A program made the translations under genes and the position numbers. Positions 20,204 through 30,410 of a DNA stretch of 57,776 bases are shown piece after piece (position 1 is the first letter of the stretch; each line of letters opens with the position of its first letter). Source of the stretch: Streptomycetaceae bacterium (GTDB lineage: Bacteria > Actinomycetota > Actinomycetes > Nanopelagicales > Nanopelagicaceae); assembly GCA_007280125.1 (NCBI GenBank), contig QYPT01000025.1, positions 1 to 57,776 of the forward strand, read 5' to 3'. Below the pieces are notes generated by a model that ran no database searches, was not told where the DNA came from, and saw nothing but the letters and a program-made list of their open reading frames with translations.

Positions 20204-22099
20204 CTAGGCGTTGGCTCGTTTAGCGCGCGCCGTAGCACGTGCTCGTTCGTCGCCATTGAGGGTAACCTTGCGGATCCGGACAACAGCAGGGGTTACTTCA
20301 ACGCATTCATCTTCGCGGCAGAATTCAAGAGCGCCTTCCATGTTGAGCTTCTTAGGCGGAATCAAACGCTCTGATTCATCAGTGCCCGAGGCACGCATGT
20401 TAGTGAGCTTCTTTTCGCGAACACAGTTAACGTCCATATCTTCGGTGCGTGAGTTCTCACCGATAACCATGCCTTCGTAAACTTCATCGCCTGGCTCGAC
20501 GAATATTGTTCCGCGATCTTGAGTTCCATACAGGGCGTAAGAAGTAACTACACCCATGCGATCTGAAACAAGAGAACCTGTTCCGCGTGTGCGGATATCG
20601 CCGTGCCATGGCTCGTAGCCATCAAAGACGTGGTGGAGTAAACCAGTACCGCGAGTTTCTGTAAGGAACTCAGTACGGAATCCAATAAGTCCACGGGATG
20701 GAACCTTGTAATCAAGACGAACCCAACCGGTTCCGTGATTGACCATTTGCTCCATGCGACCTTTACGAAGCGCCATTAACTGTGTCAAGACACCCAAATA
20801 TTCTTCAGGTGCATCAATAGATAACCGCTCCATTGGCTCATTAGTTTTGCCGTCAATAATCTTGATAACTACTTGTGGCTTACCAACTGTTAATTCAAAT
20901 CCTTCGCGCTTCATGATTTCAACAAGTACGGCAAGCTGAAGTTCTCCGCGACCTTGTACTTCCCATGTATCTGGGCGCTCAGTGTTAAGAACACGGAGTG
21001 AAACGTTACCGACCAATTCAGCATCGAGGCGGCTCTTCACTTGACGTGCAGTGAGAAGTTTTCCGCTCTTGCCAGCAAGTGGTGATGTATTGATACCGAT
21101 TGTCATAGAAATAGATGGCTCATCCACGATGATCAATGGGAGTGCAACTGGATTATCATTGTCGGCAAGAGTTTCGCCCAATGTAATTGTTTCGATACCT
21201 GCAACAGCAATGATGTCGCCAGGGTGAGCTTCTAGAGTTGGTATGCGCTCTAGAGCTTCAGTAATCAAAAGTTCTGAAATCTTTACGCGCTCCATTGTTC
21301 CGTCAGTCTTAATCCATGTAACTTGCTGACCCTTTTTGATAACACCTTCGCGGACGCGGCATAGTGCCAAGCGGCCAAGGAATGGTGATGAGTCAAGGTT
21401 GGTGACGTGCGCTTGCAACGGTGCGCCTTCGTGATAGACGGGTGCTGGAATTGCAGAGAAGATGGTGTCGAACAAAACGTCGAGGTTTTCTTCAACCGGC
21501 ATTCCGCCATCTGCTGGACGAGTCAATGATGCGCGACCAGCCTTTGCTGATGCATAGACAACGGGAAATTCGATCTGAGATTCATTGGCATCTAGGTCAA
21601 GGAATAGTTCGTAGGTTTCGTCAACAACTTCAGCAATACGTGAGTCGGGACGGTCTACCTTATTAATAAGCAAAATAACTGGAAGGTTCTTTTCTAGTGC
21701 CTTGCGCAATACGAAGCGCGTTTGTGGCAGCGGGCCCTCAGAGGCATCGACCAGCAAGATAACGCCGTCAACCATTTCAAGGCCGCGCTCAACTTCGCCA
21801 CCGAAGTCAGCGTGACCTGGAGTGTCGATGATGTTAACAATGGTGTCTCCACGCTTTACAGCGGTGTTCTTGGCAAGAATCGTGATGCCCTTTTCGCGCT
21901 CAAGGTCCATCGAGTCCATCATGCGCTCTTGGCCTTCGCCTTGCTTCTTGTAGGCTGCAAATGCCCCTGACTGCCACAACATGGCATCAACAAGAGTGGT
22001 CTTTCCATGGTCAACGTGAGCAATGATGGCTACGTTACGAAGATTTTCGCGCTTCTTGACTGGTAATCCAGCTAAGTGCGCGGTTGATGGCTTAGACAT
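20204..22099 (-). CDS. typA: ribosome-associated GTPase TypA/BipA
   Basis: [55 protein letters not shown]. Confidence 0.95.
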   Translation of the reverse strand: MSKPSTAHLAGLPVKKRENLRNVAIIAHVDHGKTTLVDAMLWQSGAFAAYKKQGEGQERMMDSMDLEREKGITILAKNTAVKRGDTIVNIIDTPGHADFGGEVERGLEMVDGVILLVDASEGPLPQTRFVLRKALEKNLPVILLINKVDRPDSRIAEVVDETYELFLDLDANESQIEFPVVYASAKAGRASLTRPADGGMPVEENLDVLFDTIFSAIPAPVYHEGAPLQAHVTNLDSSPFLGRLALCRVREGVIKKGQQVTWIKTDGTMERVKISELLITEALERIPTLEAHPGDIIAVAGIETITLGETLADNDNPVALPLIIVDEPSISMTIGINTSPLAGKSGKLLTARQVKSRLDAELVGNVSLRVLNTERPDTWEVQGRGELQLAVLVEIMKREGFELTVGKPQVVIKIIDGKTNEPMERLSIDAPEEYLGVLTQLMALRKGRMEQMVNHGTGWVRLDYKVPSRGLIGFRTEFLTETRGTGLLHHVFDGYEPWHGDIRTRGTGSLVSDRMGVVTSYALYGTQDRGTIFVEPGDEVYEGMVIGENSRTEDMDVNCVREKKLTNMRASGTDESERLIPPKKLNMEGALEFCREDECVEVTPAVVRIRKVTLNGDERARATARAKRANA

Positions 22100-22257
22100 T
22101 GTTCCTCAGATTCACTCGATTGTGCTCATGATCAACATCAATAGAGCGTGCGCAGAATACCATCCAGCGTGCATAACCCTTAAATCGTGCTGTTTTTAGG
22201 CGTAGTAAATGATTGGAATACAGAGGTAATATAAGAAAAACTAATAAGGAGCTAGAG

Positions 22258-23610
22258 ATGACTCAGCCAGTGCCCAATCCAGAACTTGGCGCAAAAGTAT
22301 TTGCAGCCGATCGTGCCCATGTATTTCATTCATGGTCTGCCCAGGCACAGATTGCACCTATTCCAGTTGCTGGCGCTGAAGGCTCATATTTCTGGGATTA
22401 CGACGGAAAGAAATACTTAGATTTCTCTTGCCAATTAGTTTTCACAAATATCGGTCACCAACATCCAAAAGTTGTTAAAGCTATTCAAGAACAAGCCGCT
22501 GTACTAGCGACGATTGCCCCGCAGCATGCAAATATTGCACGAAATGAAGCCGCTGCTCGCATTGTTGAATTAGCCGGACCAAAGTTTAATAAAGTCTTCT
22601 TCACCAATGCTGGTGCTGATGCGATTGAAAATGCAATCCGCATGGCGCGCTTACATACTGGTAAGCAAAAGATTTTTTCAACATACCGTTCCTACCACGG
22701 CAACACTGGCTCTGCGATTAACGCAACAGGAGATCCACGCCGCTTCCCAAATGAGAACAGCACTGGTCACGTCCATTTCTGGGGTCCTTATCTTTATCGC
22801 TCATCCTTTTGGGCAAAAGATGAAGAACAAGAATGTGCACGTGCACTTGAGCACCTAGAGCAAACAATTATTTTCGAAGGCCCTAAAACGATTGCCGCGA
22901 TTCTGATTGAGTCAGTTCCAGGAACTGCTGGAATTCTGGTTCCGCCTAAGGGATATCTAGAAGGCGTTCGCGCGCTATGCGATAAATACGAAATCCTTTG
23001 GATTGCGGATGAAGTTATGGCAGGCTTTGGTCGCACAGGAAAGTGGTTTGCATTTAAGCATTCGGCAGTCGAACCAGATCTGATTGTCTTCGCCAAGGGC
23101 GTTACATCCGGATATATTCCACTTGGTGGAGTAATCATTCCTGATTACATTGCAAAAACTTTTGATGATCGTGTATTCCCAGGCGGCCTTACTTACTCAG
23201 GTCATCCCCTTGCTTGCGCTACTGCCGTTGCAACTATCGATGCAATGAAAGAAGAAGGCATTGTTGAAAATGCAGCGCATATAGGCGAAACAATCTTGGG
23301 CCCTGGTCTTCGCGAATTAGCAAAGAAACATAAGGTCATCGGCGATGTTCGCGGTGCAGGAGTTTTCTGGGGGTTGGATATCGTCACTGATCGCGAATCC
23401 CGCAATCCAATGGCTCCTTATGGTGCGTCAAGTCCTGCAATGAACGAACTCATTACAGCATGCAAGAAGAATGGCTTGATGCCATTTCCAAACTTCAATC
23501 GCTTGCACATGACGCCACCATGCAACATCTCCGAAGCCGATGCTCGTCTTGGTTTAGAGATGTTGGATAAAGCGCTTACCGAAATCGGAAAGCACTACAC
23601 CGGCGCTTAA
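22258..23610 (+). CDS. class-III PLP aminotransferase
   Basis: WIADEVMAGFGRTGKWFAF and FAKGVTSGYIPLGGV; ATG 22258 preceded by AAGGAG. Confidence 0.9.
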   Translation: MTQPVPNPELGAKVFAADRAHVFHSWSAQAQIAPIPVAGAEGSYFWDYDGKKYLDFSCQLVFTNIGHQHPKVVKAIQEQAAVLATIAPQHANIARNEAAARIVELAGPKFNKVFFTNAGADAIENAIRMARLHTGKQKIFSTYRSYHGNTGSAINATGDPRRFPNENSTGHVHFWGPYLYRSSFWAKDEEQECARALEHLEQTIIFEGPKTIAAILIESVPGTAGILVPPKGYLEGVRALCDKYEILWIADEVMAGFGRTGKWFAFKHSAVEPDLIVFAKGVTSGYIPLGGVIIPDYIAKTFDDRVFPGGLTYSGHPLACATAVATIDAMKEEGIVENAAHIGETILGPGLRELAKKHKVIGDVRGAGVFWGLDIVTDRESRNPMAPYGASSPAMNELITACKKNGLMPFPNFNRLHMTPPCNISEADARLGLEMLDKALTEIGKHYTGA

Positions 23611-23613
23611 AAC

Positions 23614-24153
23614 TTAATTGTTCTGCGAACTCTTCGAAATGTAGAAGGTGTGTGTCCACGTACCGTCAGCGTTTTGAACTGATTCAGCCCAACCGCGTGC
23701 GCCCGCGTACTTTCCTGAGCCACCAACTACTGGACGAATCGTCTTAACGCCGATCGAAAGTGTTGGAGAAACAGTGTTGTACAAGGCGCTTCCACCGACA
23801 ACTATTTGATCGGATTGAGTTCCGATACTAAAAGTCAGTGCGGCGATGCGAACTTCCATTCCCTCTGAAGGCTGATTACTTCCAGTAACGGTCAGTGTTC
23901 CCGTGAGGTAGCCGGCTTTAGATGAGGTGAGTGGCAAGTAAAAAGAAAGAACATCCCCCACGCTTGCACCTGGATTACCTAAATCAATTCGCTGGCTATT
24001 GGTTGCATCAACTTTTCCGTGAGTAACTTTGATTACTTGGCTGAATTCACTCTTACTTGTAGTGGATGCATAACTGGTAACCGCGAGGCCGGCTAATAAG
24101 CACGTAACCACAGCGATTATTGATACTCGTTTTTTTGATTTGATTATGTTCAT
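23614..24153 (-). CDS. exported protein with allene-oxide-cyclase/dirigent-like barrel
   Basis: Signal-like N-terminus; GGSGKYAGARGWAES...GTWTHTFYI pattern. Confidence 0.55.
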   Translation of the reverse strand: MNIIKSKKRVSIIAVVTCLLAGLAVTSYASTTSKSEFSQVIKVTHGKVDATNSQRIDLGNPGASVGDVLSFYLPLTSSKAGYLTGTLTVTGSNQPSEGMEVRIAALTFSIGTQSDQIVVGGSALYNTVSPTLSIGVKTIRPVVGGSGKYAGARGWAESVQNADGTWTHTFYISKSSQNN

Positions 24154-24192
24154 AGCTTTTCTCTCCGTTTTTTCTTCGCTGATTGCGCCCTG

Positions 24193-25266
24193 TTATACGT
24201 TAAACCTAAATTCAACAACGTCGCCATCATGCATGACGTACTCCTTGCCTTCCATGCGCACTTTGCCATGGGCCTTTGCCTCAGCCATTGAGCCCGCAGC
24301 AACAAGGTCATCAAAAGAGACAATTTCAGCCTTAATGAAACCTTTTTGGAAATCAGTGTGGATGACGCCCGCTGCCATTGGCGCGGTATCTCCTACGTGA
24401 ATTGTCCAGGCACGTGCTTCTTTAGGTCCCGCAGTTAAATATGTTTGAAGTCCAAGGGTTCTAAATCCCACATGTGCCAAGGTAGCAAGACCTGGTTCGG
24501 TCAGGCCGATTGATTCTAGAAGTTCGAGTGCATCCTCGTCGCTAAGTTCAGCGAGCTCAGCTTCAGTCTTTGCATCTAAGAAAATTGCTTCAGCGGGTGC
24601 AACGAGAGCTGCCAATTTAGCGCGCAGTTCTTGATCATTTAATTCAGCAGCATCAACATTGAATACATAAAGAAAAGGCTTAGCGGTCATGAGGTGCAAT
24701 TCGGCAATGAGAGAAAGGTTCACTTTGCTACTAGAAAGTGGCTTACCTTCATTAAGGATACGTTCAGCTTCTTTGACTTCATCCACCATATGTTGACGCT
24801 CTTTGTTAACGCGCGCTTCTTTTTCAAGTCGAGGCAAAGCTTTCTCAATTGTTTGTAAATCTGCGAGCGCCAATTCTGTGTTGATGATTTCCATATCGCT
24901 TGCTGGATCTACACGACCTTCAACGTGGATGACATCGCCGTCGCTAAATACGCGGATCACCTGGCAGATTGCATCAGTTTCGCGAATGTTTGCAAGAAAT
25001 TTATTTCCAAGTCCCGCGCCTTCCGAGGCGCCCTTCACGATTCCTGCAATATCCACGAAAGAGACAACTGCCGGCAGAAGCGTTTGTGATCCGAAGATTC
25101 CTGCAAGCACGGCTAAACGTGGGTCCGGCACGCCTACAACCCCAACATTGGGTTCAATCGTGGCGAAGGGATAGTTGGCAGCCAGGACGTTGTTCTTGGT
25201 CAAGGCGTTAAAAAGGGTGGACTTACCCACGTTGGGCATTCCGACGATTCCAATTGAGAGGCTCAC
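24193..25266 (-). CDS. ychF: redox-regulated ATPase YchF
   Basis: [55 protein letters not shown]-terminus. Confidence 0.95.
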   Translation of the reverse strand: MSLSIGIVGMPNVGKSTLFNALTKNNVLAANYPFATIEPNVGVVGVPDPRLAVLAGIFGSQTLLPAVVSFVDIAGIVKGASEGAGLGNKFLANIRETDAICQVIRVFSDGDVIHVEGRVDPASDMEIINTELALADLQTIEKALPRLEKEARVNKERQHMVDEVKEAERILNEGKPLSSSKVNLSLIAELHLMTAKPFLYVFNVDAAELNDQELRAKLAALVAPAEAIFLDAKTEAELAELSDEDALELLESIGLTEPGLATLAHVGFRTLGLQTYLTAGPKEARAWTIHVGDTAPMAAGVIHTDFQKGFIKAEIVSFDDLVAAGSMAEAKAHGKVRMEGKEYVMHDGDVVEFRFNV

Positions 25267-25317
25267 AAGGAGTAGAGCCTACGGGTCTTCGTCAGTGGTT
25301 CCTGCCACGATAGGCCC

Positions 25318-26481
25318 ATGACCATTCTTATAGGCGCAATCGCCCTGGCTTTGGGCGCAATTATTGGGTACTTGTTGGCGAAATCACGCACGGCAGGAGT
25401 CGCTGCCGAGTTGGCGCTGGCAAAAGGCTCGGTCGCATCGCTAGAAAAACAGATCACCACGATGCAAAGTGCGCAGACGGAGACAACACGTTTAGCAACA
25501 GAACTTGAGGCGATGAAGAAATCTGTCGAAGTTTTATCATCTCAAGCACGTGATGCTGCGATTAGTCGAAGTACGGCAGAAGAAGGCCTTCGTAAAGATC
25601 TCACCAACATGGCACAAGCAAATAAGGCTCTGCTCGATGAAACAACAAAAATCGCAGGCGCACTAACGAGTTCGCAAAAGCGTGGCAAATTTGGAGAAGC
25701 TCAATTAGAGCTATTGCTAGAAACTTCTGGGCTTATCGAAGGTGAACATTTCACCAGACAGAAATCATTTAAAGATGATGACGCGAAAACTGGAATTCCC
25801 GATATCACCATTTCAATGCCGGGCTCAAGCATGCTTTTCATTGACTCAAAGTTTCCTTTTGAGCGAATTCTTGAAGCGTATGAAACATCCGATCCAGATA
25901 AGCGTGAAGAGCTCATTACTCAGCATGCTGAAGATTTACGCAAACATGTTGATGCGCTCGCTAAACGCGGATACGCCGATAAGGATTCCTCACCAAACTT
26001 TGTAGTTCTCTTTGCTCCCTTTGAATCTATTTTGACGGAAGCACTCCGGATTAATAGCAACTTACTTAACTATGCATTTGCAAAAGGCGTCACCATTGCT
26101 ACTCCGACAACGATGATGGCGCTGCTTCATACAGTTGGTTACATTTTCAGCCGCAATCGGTTAGCCGAGAGCGCCACGGAGATCCAGGAATTGGCGGGGG
26201 CTTTCCTCAAGAATGTTGGTGCGCTTCACGCAAAGATTTTGACAGTTGGCGAGCGTCTCAAAAGCACGCTTAAGGCCTATAACGAGATGATTCCCACCGC
26301 AGAGAGCACGGTGCTCAGCCCCGCGAAGAAGATCATGAATCTTGGAGTGTCAGGTGATGACAGTAAACTTAAGTCACTGCCTGAGGTTTCAGAGAATGTG
26401 CGCCTGCTCAAGACCAATCTTGCGCTAGATGCACCTGATGACTTTATTGATGCAGAAGAGCTCGAAGAGGAGAACGAATGA
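25318..26481 (+). CDS. rmuC: DNA recombination protein RmuC
   Basis: Coiled-coil N-terminus; GKFGEAQLELLLE; IDSKFPFE; ATPTTMMALLHTVGYIF. Confidence 0.9.
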   Translation: MTILIGAIALALGAIIGYLLAKSRTAGVAAELALAKGSVASLEKQITTMQSAQTETTRLATELEAMKKSVEVLSSQARDAAISRSTAEEGLRKDLTNMAQANKALLDETTKIAGALTSSQKRGKFGEAQLELLLETSGLIEGEHFTRQKSFKDDDAKTGIPDITISMPGSSMLFIDSKFPFERILEAYETSDPDKREELITQHAEDLRKHVDALAKRGYADKDSSPNFVVLFAPFESILTEALRINSNLLNYAFAKGVTIATPTTMMALLHTVGYIFSRNRLAESATEIQELAGAFLKNVGALHAKILTVGERLKSTLKAYNEMIPTAESTVLSPAKKIMNLGVSGDDSKLKSLPEVSENVRLLKTNLALDAPDDFIDAEELEEENE

Positions 26482-26873
26482 CTTCCCGAACAGCGCAAAG
26501 ACCGGCAATCTCACTATCTAAAAAAGGTCTGACAAAACAAGGTGTTGGCGTATTACAGACGCTTCTCATTGGGCTAATTACTTTCGCCGAATTGGAGTTT
26601 CGCCACGGTGTCGGAATCCTCACCGCCTTGGCACTCTGCGTTTGCGCAATCGCTGGCGTCCGCTTTGGACGAAAAGGAAGCGAGTATGTCTGTGCAGCAA
26701 CTCCCCCGTTGGCTTTTGCCGGCGTAGTTTTTGGTTCGCTTATCCTCATCGATGGATTACATCCCTCGAGAATTGGCGTTGATTTTATCGCTGCCCTTGC
26801 AAGCGTTGCAACGTATTTAATAGCAAGTGCTGCTTACAGCTGGATTAACTACTTTAGATCACGCAAAGGTTAA
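26478..26873 (+). CDS. small membrane protein of unknown function
   Basis: 131 aa, several TM segments; 4-nt overlap with rmuC. Confidence 0.7.
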   Translation: MTSRTAQRPAISLSKKGLTKQGVGVLQTLLIGLITFAELEFRHGVGILTALALCVCAIAGVRFGRKGSEYVCAATPPLAFAGVVFGSLILIDGLHPSRIGVDFIAALASVATYLIASAAYSWINYFRSRKG

Positions 26874-27646
26874 ACATCCCACCAGATTGTTGCTAGGTCG
26901 CGCTCGCCCGTTCCGGGATGACTCTTGAGGAACTCCCGTACTTCATCCAACCGTTCCTTGGGTAAACAGAGTCGTATACGCATAAATTCACTATCTTGTT
27001 CAAAATCAATCGATGATCTCATCTGTCCTGACCAATACTCAGCCTTGGCGCTAATTCCTATTTCTTTCAATACAGCGACTAAGTCTGTCGGTACTGGCCC
27101 AACCGGTCGATCTAAATTCCAAAAATGCTTCCATGCCGCTGACATATTTGCTAAAGGGTGATGCACTGGCATTTCAATAATTACGCGCTTGTTTGCGTGG
27201 GAATTCATTTCAGAAAGAAACGGTCCAATATCAGAAACATTATAAACAACGTGGTGAGCGGTAGCAATATCAGCTGCCGGTACCTCATCGGCTATACCTG
27301 GCCAGAAACCATCAAAAGTTTCACATGTGACGTCACGTTCGGATGCATTGCGAGAGAACATTTCAAGCATCTCAATTTGATGGTCTACCCCTATGACATG
27401 TGATGCTGGAGGAGTCAGCGCGAAAGTTGCGATTCCACCTCCGCAACCGATATCTAAAACAGAACCATCGTCGGGCAAAACTTCTAGGGCTCTCTGATGG
27501 GAGATTGTTAACTCAATTTTTTCAGGAATTTGGAAGAGTGCAGGCGGATGAATCCATGGGCTTTCCTGCGCCTGATCCAAAATATCCTTAGGGATTGCCC
27601 ACTTCGATAACGCTTGCGCCCAATTATCTCGCTCCGAAGTGGTCAC
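26870..27646 (-). CDS. class I SAM-dependent methyltransferase
   Basis: GSVLDIGCGGGIATFAL motif I. Confidence 0.8.
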   Translation of the reverse strand: MTTSERDNWAQALSKWAIPKDILDQAQESPWIHPPALFQIPEKIELTISHQRALEVLPDDGSVLDIGCGGGIATFALTPPASHVIGVDHQIEMLEMFSRNASERDVTCETFDGFWPGIADEVPAADIATAHHVVYNVSDIGPFLSEMNSHANKRVIIEMPVHHPLANMSAAWKHFWNLDRPVGPVPTDLVAVLKEIGISAKAEYWSGQMRSSIDFEQDSEFMRIRLCLPKERLDEVREFLKSHPGTGERDLATIWWDV

Positions 27647-27649
27647 TTC

Positions 27650-27826
27650 CTACTTTCCGCCAAGGATGCGAGAGAAAAAGCCTCCACCAGATTTTGCTGG
27701 CTTCGCATTTTTGTCGCATGAGCAGCGTTGTCCCTTAGGTACACCCTGAAGCGCCTGTTCAATGTGATTGCCACAGCCAGACCATGTTGGCTTACCGCAC
27801 GTTCTGCATGTAGTTCTGCTGCACAT
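27650..27826 (-). CDS. 58-aa cysteine-rich small protein (MCSRTTCRTCGKPTWSGCGNHIEQALQGVPKGQRCSCDKNAKPAKSGGGFFSRILGGK)
   Basis: Open frame just below the ORF-track length cutoff; six cysteines, 2 nt from the next CDS on the same strand. Confidence 0.75.
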   Translation of the reverse strand: MCSRTTCRTCGKPTWSGCGNHIEQALQGVPKGQRCSCDKNAKPAKSGGGFFSRILGGK

Positions 27827-27828
27827 AT

Positions 27829-29493
27829 CTATCCCTTTTCTTTAGTTTCTTTAGTTTCGCTAGTTAGTTGTAAATGAGCTGGTGAATTACTCCATGTGAA
27901 GTAACCGCCATCGAGATTTAATGCATTAAAGCCATGTTCTTTTAAGAGTAGAGCCGCAGTATGACCACGTTGGCCAACCTGACAGTTAACTACAACATTC
28001 TTATTTGTGAACTCTGCAATGCGTTCGCGAATTTCATCGACAGGGATGTTGATCGAACCCGGAATCGTCCCACGAGCATATTCGCCGGCACCGCGGACAT
28101 CTACCAATGCGTAACCTTTTTCACGATAAGCATCAACTTCGTGCCACTGAACGTTGCCAGTTAATTTCGAGACTAGATTCTCTGCAATATAACCAAGCAT
28201 ATTCACTGGATCTTTTGCTGAGCCAAATGGTGGCGCATAGGCTAATTCGAGATCAGCTAATTCTGGTGCCGTTATTTTGCCACGTATTGCCGTGGCAATT
28301 ACATCAATGCGTTTATCGACTCCATCTTTTCCGATGCCTTGTGCGCCAAGAATTTCACCGCTCGTTGGATCAAGTAGAAGTTTAAGAGACATTGTTTGCG
28401 CTCCTGGGTAGTAACCAGCATGCGAGCCAGGATGTGTATGAATGGCTTGATAAGGCCGCTTTGCAGCAAGGAGCTTTTTCTCATTCCAACCAGTTGTCGC
28501 AATGATGAGATCAAATACTTTAACGATTGCGGTACCGATTGTTAGTACCGGGCGAACCGTAAGGCCATTAATGTGATCAGCTACAACTCGTCCGTGACGA
28601 TTAGCGAGGTTTGCAAGAGGAACGAGTGTTGAAGTGCCATCGAGTGAATCACGTTTTTGAGCAGCATCTCCTACAGCGTAAATATCAGGATTGCTTGTTT
28701 GATTGAAATCGTTCACTTCAATTCCGCCGCGATCTCCAATTGTTAAACCAGCGCTCTTGGCCAAAGCAGTGTCTGGGCGAACCCCGATAGCCATGATTAC
28801 AAGATCACTTGAGAGAACGCTTCCACTTGCTAAAGAGACAGATTGCGCCGTGATTGCTGTGACGCTATCGCCTAGATAGACATGCACGCCGTTTCGCACC
28901 ATTTCCGCGCTCACAAAAGATGCCATTTCAGGGTCAAGTGGGGCAAGAAGTTGAGGAGTAGCCTCAACAATCGATGTCGTAATCCCTTTATGTACGAGGT
29001 TTTCAGCGATTTCCACGCCTATGAAACCGCCGCCAATGACTACCGCTGTACGCGGGGCAAGTTTCACTTGCTCAACAATAAGCTCAACATCTTCGACTGT
29101 TCGAAGTGTCATCGCGAGTTCTGCTCCTGGCAGATTTGGGACTATCGGTGATGCACCTGGGCTCAAAATCAATTTGTCGTATGAGAGCGATGAAATATCA
29201 CCTGACACTAAATTTCGGATACTTACTGTTTTAGATTGCGCATCTACTTCCAGCGCCTCGGTCAAAACACGCACATCTAGCCTGAATCGAGCATGCAAAG
29301 ATGCAGGAGTTTGAAGAAAGAGCGCTGCCTCATCCTCAATGACGCCACCGACGTAATAAGGCAATCCGCAGTTGGCGTATGAAACATGGCCACTCTTCTC
29401 AAGCACGATGATTTCTGCATCAGCATCTAGCCTGCGCAGACGAGTTGCTGCAGACATTCCACCTGCTACTCCTCCTACAATAATTATTTTCAT
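27829..29493 (-). CDS. CoA-disulfide reductase-like FAD oxidoreductase fused to rhodanese (CoADR-Rhd)
   Basis: IIVGGVAGGMSAATRLRR; SYANCGLPYYVGG; C-terminal rhodanese CQVGQRG. Confidence 0.9.
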   Translation of the reverse strand: MKIIIVGGVAGGMSAATRLRRLDADAEIIVLEKSGHVSYANCGLPYYVGGVIEDEAALFLQTPASLHARFRLDVRVLTEALEVDAQSKTVSIRNLVSGDISSLSYDKLILSPGASPIVPNLPGAELAMTLRTVEDVELIVEQVKLAPRTAVVIGGGFIGVEIAENLVHKGITTSIVEATPQLLAPLDPEMASFVSAEMVRNGVHVYLGDSVTAITAQSVSLASGSVLSSDLVIMAIGVRPDTALAKSAGLTIGDRGGIEVNDFNQTSNPDIYAVGDAAQKRDSLDGTSTLVPLANLANRHGRVVADHINGLTVRPVLTIGTAIVKVFDLIIATTGWNEKKLLAAKRPYQAIHTHPGSHAGYYPGAQTMSLKLLLDPTSGEILGAQGIGKDGVDKRIDVIATAIRGKITAPELADLELAYAPPFGSAKDPVNMLGYIAENLVSKLTGNVQWHEVDAYREKGYALVDVRGAGEYARGTIPGSINIPVDEIRERIAEFTNKNVVVNCQVGQRGHTAALLLKEHGFNALNLDGGYFTWSNSPAHLQLTSETKETKEKG

Positions 29494-29882
29494 TATGTTG
29501 TTACCAATGGCAAGCCTGTTGCGATCCAGTCTGCGACGCCGTTAGTTAAATTAAACATAGATGTGAATCCCGCTTTTTCCATTGCTACAGTAGCAATTCC
29601 AGATCGACGTCCACTATGGCAATAGACCGCATATGTCTTCGTCTTATCAAGCTGCGCAATTTGATTATCGAAAGTTGTTGCCTCTACGTCAATATTGATC
29701 GCTCCGGCAATGTGTCCTGTCATAAATTCCCCAGCCGTTCGAACATCAAGAATGACAACTCCGGCTTCTTGGGTTTTTGCAGAAAATTCAGTTGAGTTCA
29801 GATTTGTTATGGCGCTACCTGTCGAAGAACAGGCGGTCAAGGTAACTGCGGTTATAAGTGCTAGTGCGATTCTTTTCATCAT
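29493..29882 (-). CDS. rhodanese-domain lipoprotein
   Basis: Lipobox LTACSS; CHSGRRS rhodanese loop. Confidence 0.85.
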   Translation of the reverse strand: MMKRIALALITAVTLTACSSTGSAITNLNSTEFSAKTQEAGVVILDVRTAGEFMTGHIAGAINIDVEATTFDNQIAQLDKTKTYAVYCHSGRRSGIATVAMEKAGFTSMFNLTNGVADWIATGLPLVTT

Positions 29883-30169
29883 TACGCCAAACTTAGAAAT
29901 AGTTTTTGGAGTTTTTCTGTAACCGCTGGCGCATTGCTCTTGTCATCCTCAATGCATTCTTTGAGATTGGCCGCGATTAAAGTAAATGCCGCAGTATTTA
30001 CAGCCTTTCCTACAGCTGCCATTTGATTAACGATCTCTTCGCAACTGCGACCTTCTTCAAGCATGCGCACCACGGCACCTAATTGCCCATGCGCCCGTTT
30101 GAGTCTCTTAGTGAGAGCGTCAAGCTGGACTGGGTCTGAGAGCACGTGCGCTGGAGCTTTACTGGCCAT
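29882..30169 (-). CDS. cstR: CsoR/FrmR-family repressor of CstR (persulfide-sensor) type
   Basis: RLKRAHGQLGAVVRMLEEGRSCEEIVNQ and NLKECIE (Asn at the CsoR His position, as recalled for CstR). Confidence 0.8.
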   Translation of the reverse strand: MASKAPAHVLSDPVQLDALTKRLKRAHGQLGAVVRMLEEGRSCEEIVNQMAAVGKAVNTAAFTLIAANLKECIEDDKSNAPAVTEKLQKLFLSLA

Positions 30170-30207
30170 CTTTTCCCCCTGTTTTACGAGTAGAAGGGAA
30201 CTCTAGC

Positions 30208-30223
30208 ATACCCCTGGGGGTAT
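30208..30223. promoter_or_regulatory. putative CstR operator upstream of cstR
   Basis: ATACCCC-TG-GGGGTAT perfect inverted repeat, 39 nt upstream of cstR ATG. Confidence 0.75.
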
Positions 30224-30236
30224 AGGTCAAATCGGC

Positions 30237-30383
30237 TCAGTGATGCCCTTTTAAGATCATTTTCACCATTCGGATGTTGATTGCGATAAATCTCCAGCTT
30301 TGAATCAGCAAATTCTTTCGAGCTCTTAATGTGGCAGGCGTAGGAAGCGGAGCTTTGGCCACGCTGCTCTCTTCGTTTTCCAT
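30237..30383 (-). CDS. 48-aa basic small protein (MENEESSVAKAPLPTPATLRARKNLLIQSWRFIAINIRMVKMILKGHH)
   Basis: GAGGAGG SD 5 nt upstream of ATG 30383; immediately downstream of the SQR-like gene. Confidence 0.6.
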   Translation of the reverse strand: MENEESSVAKAPLPTPATLRARKNLLIQSWRFIAINIRMVKMILKGHH

Positions 30384-30410
30384 AACTATCCTCCTCGGGT
30401 GCCAGTGAAA

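Noticed and set aside
28107-29314. Antisense ORFs within CoADR-Rhd
   Set aside because: Contained in a clear FAD oxidoreductase; no independent coding support.
29493-30169. cstR and rhodanese lipoprotein as a copper-responsive csoR/copper operon
   Set aside because: Regulator lacks the CsoR His ligand (NLKEC) and neighbours are sulfur-transfer enzymes, favouring CstR.
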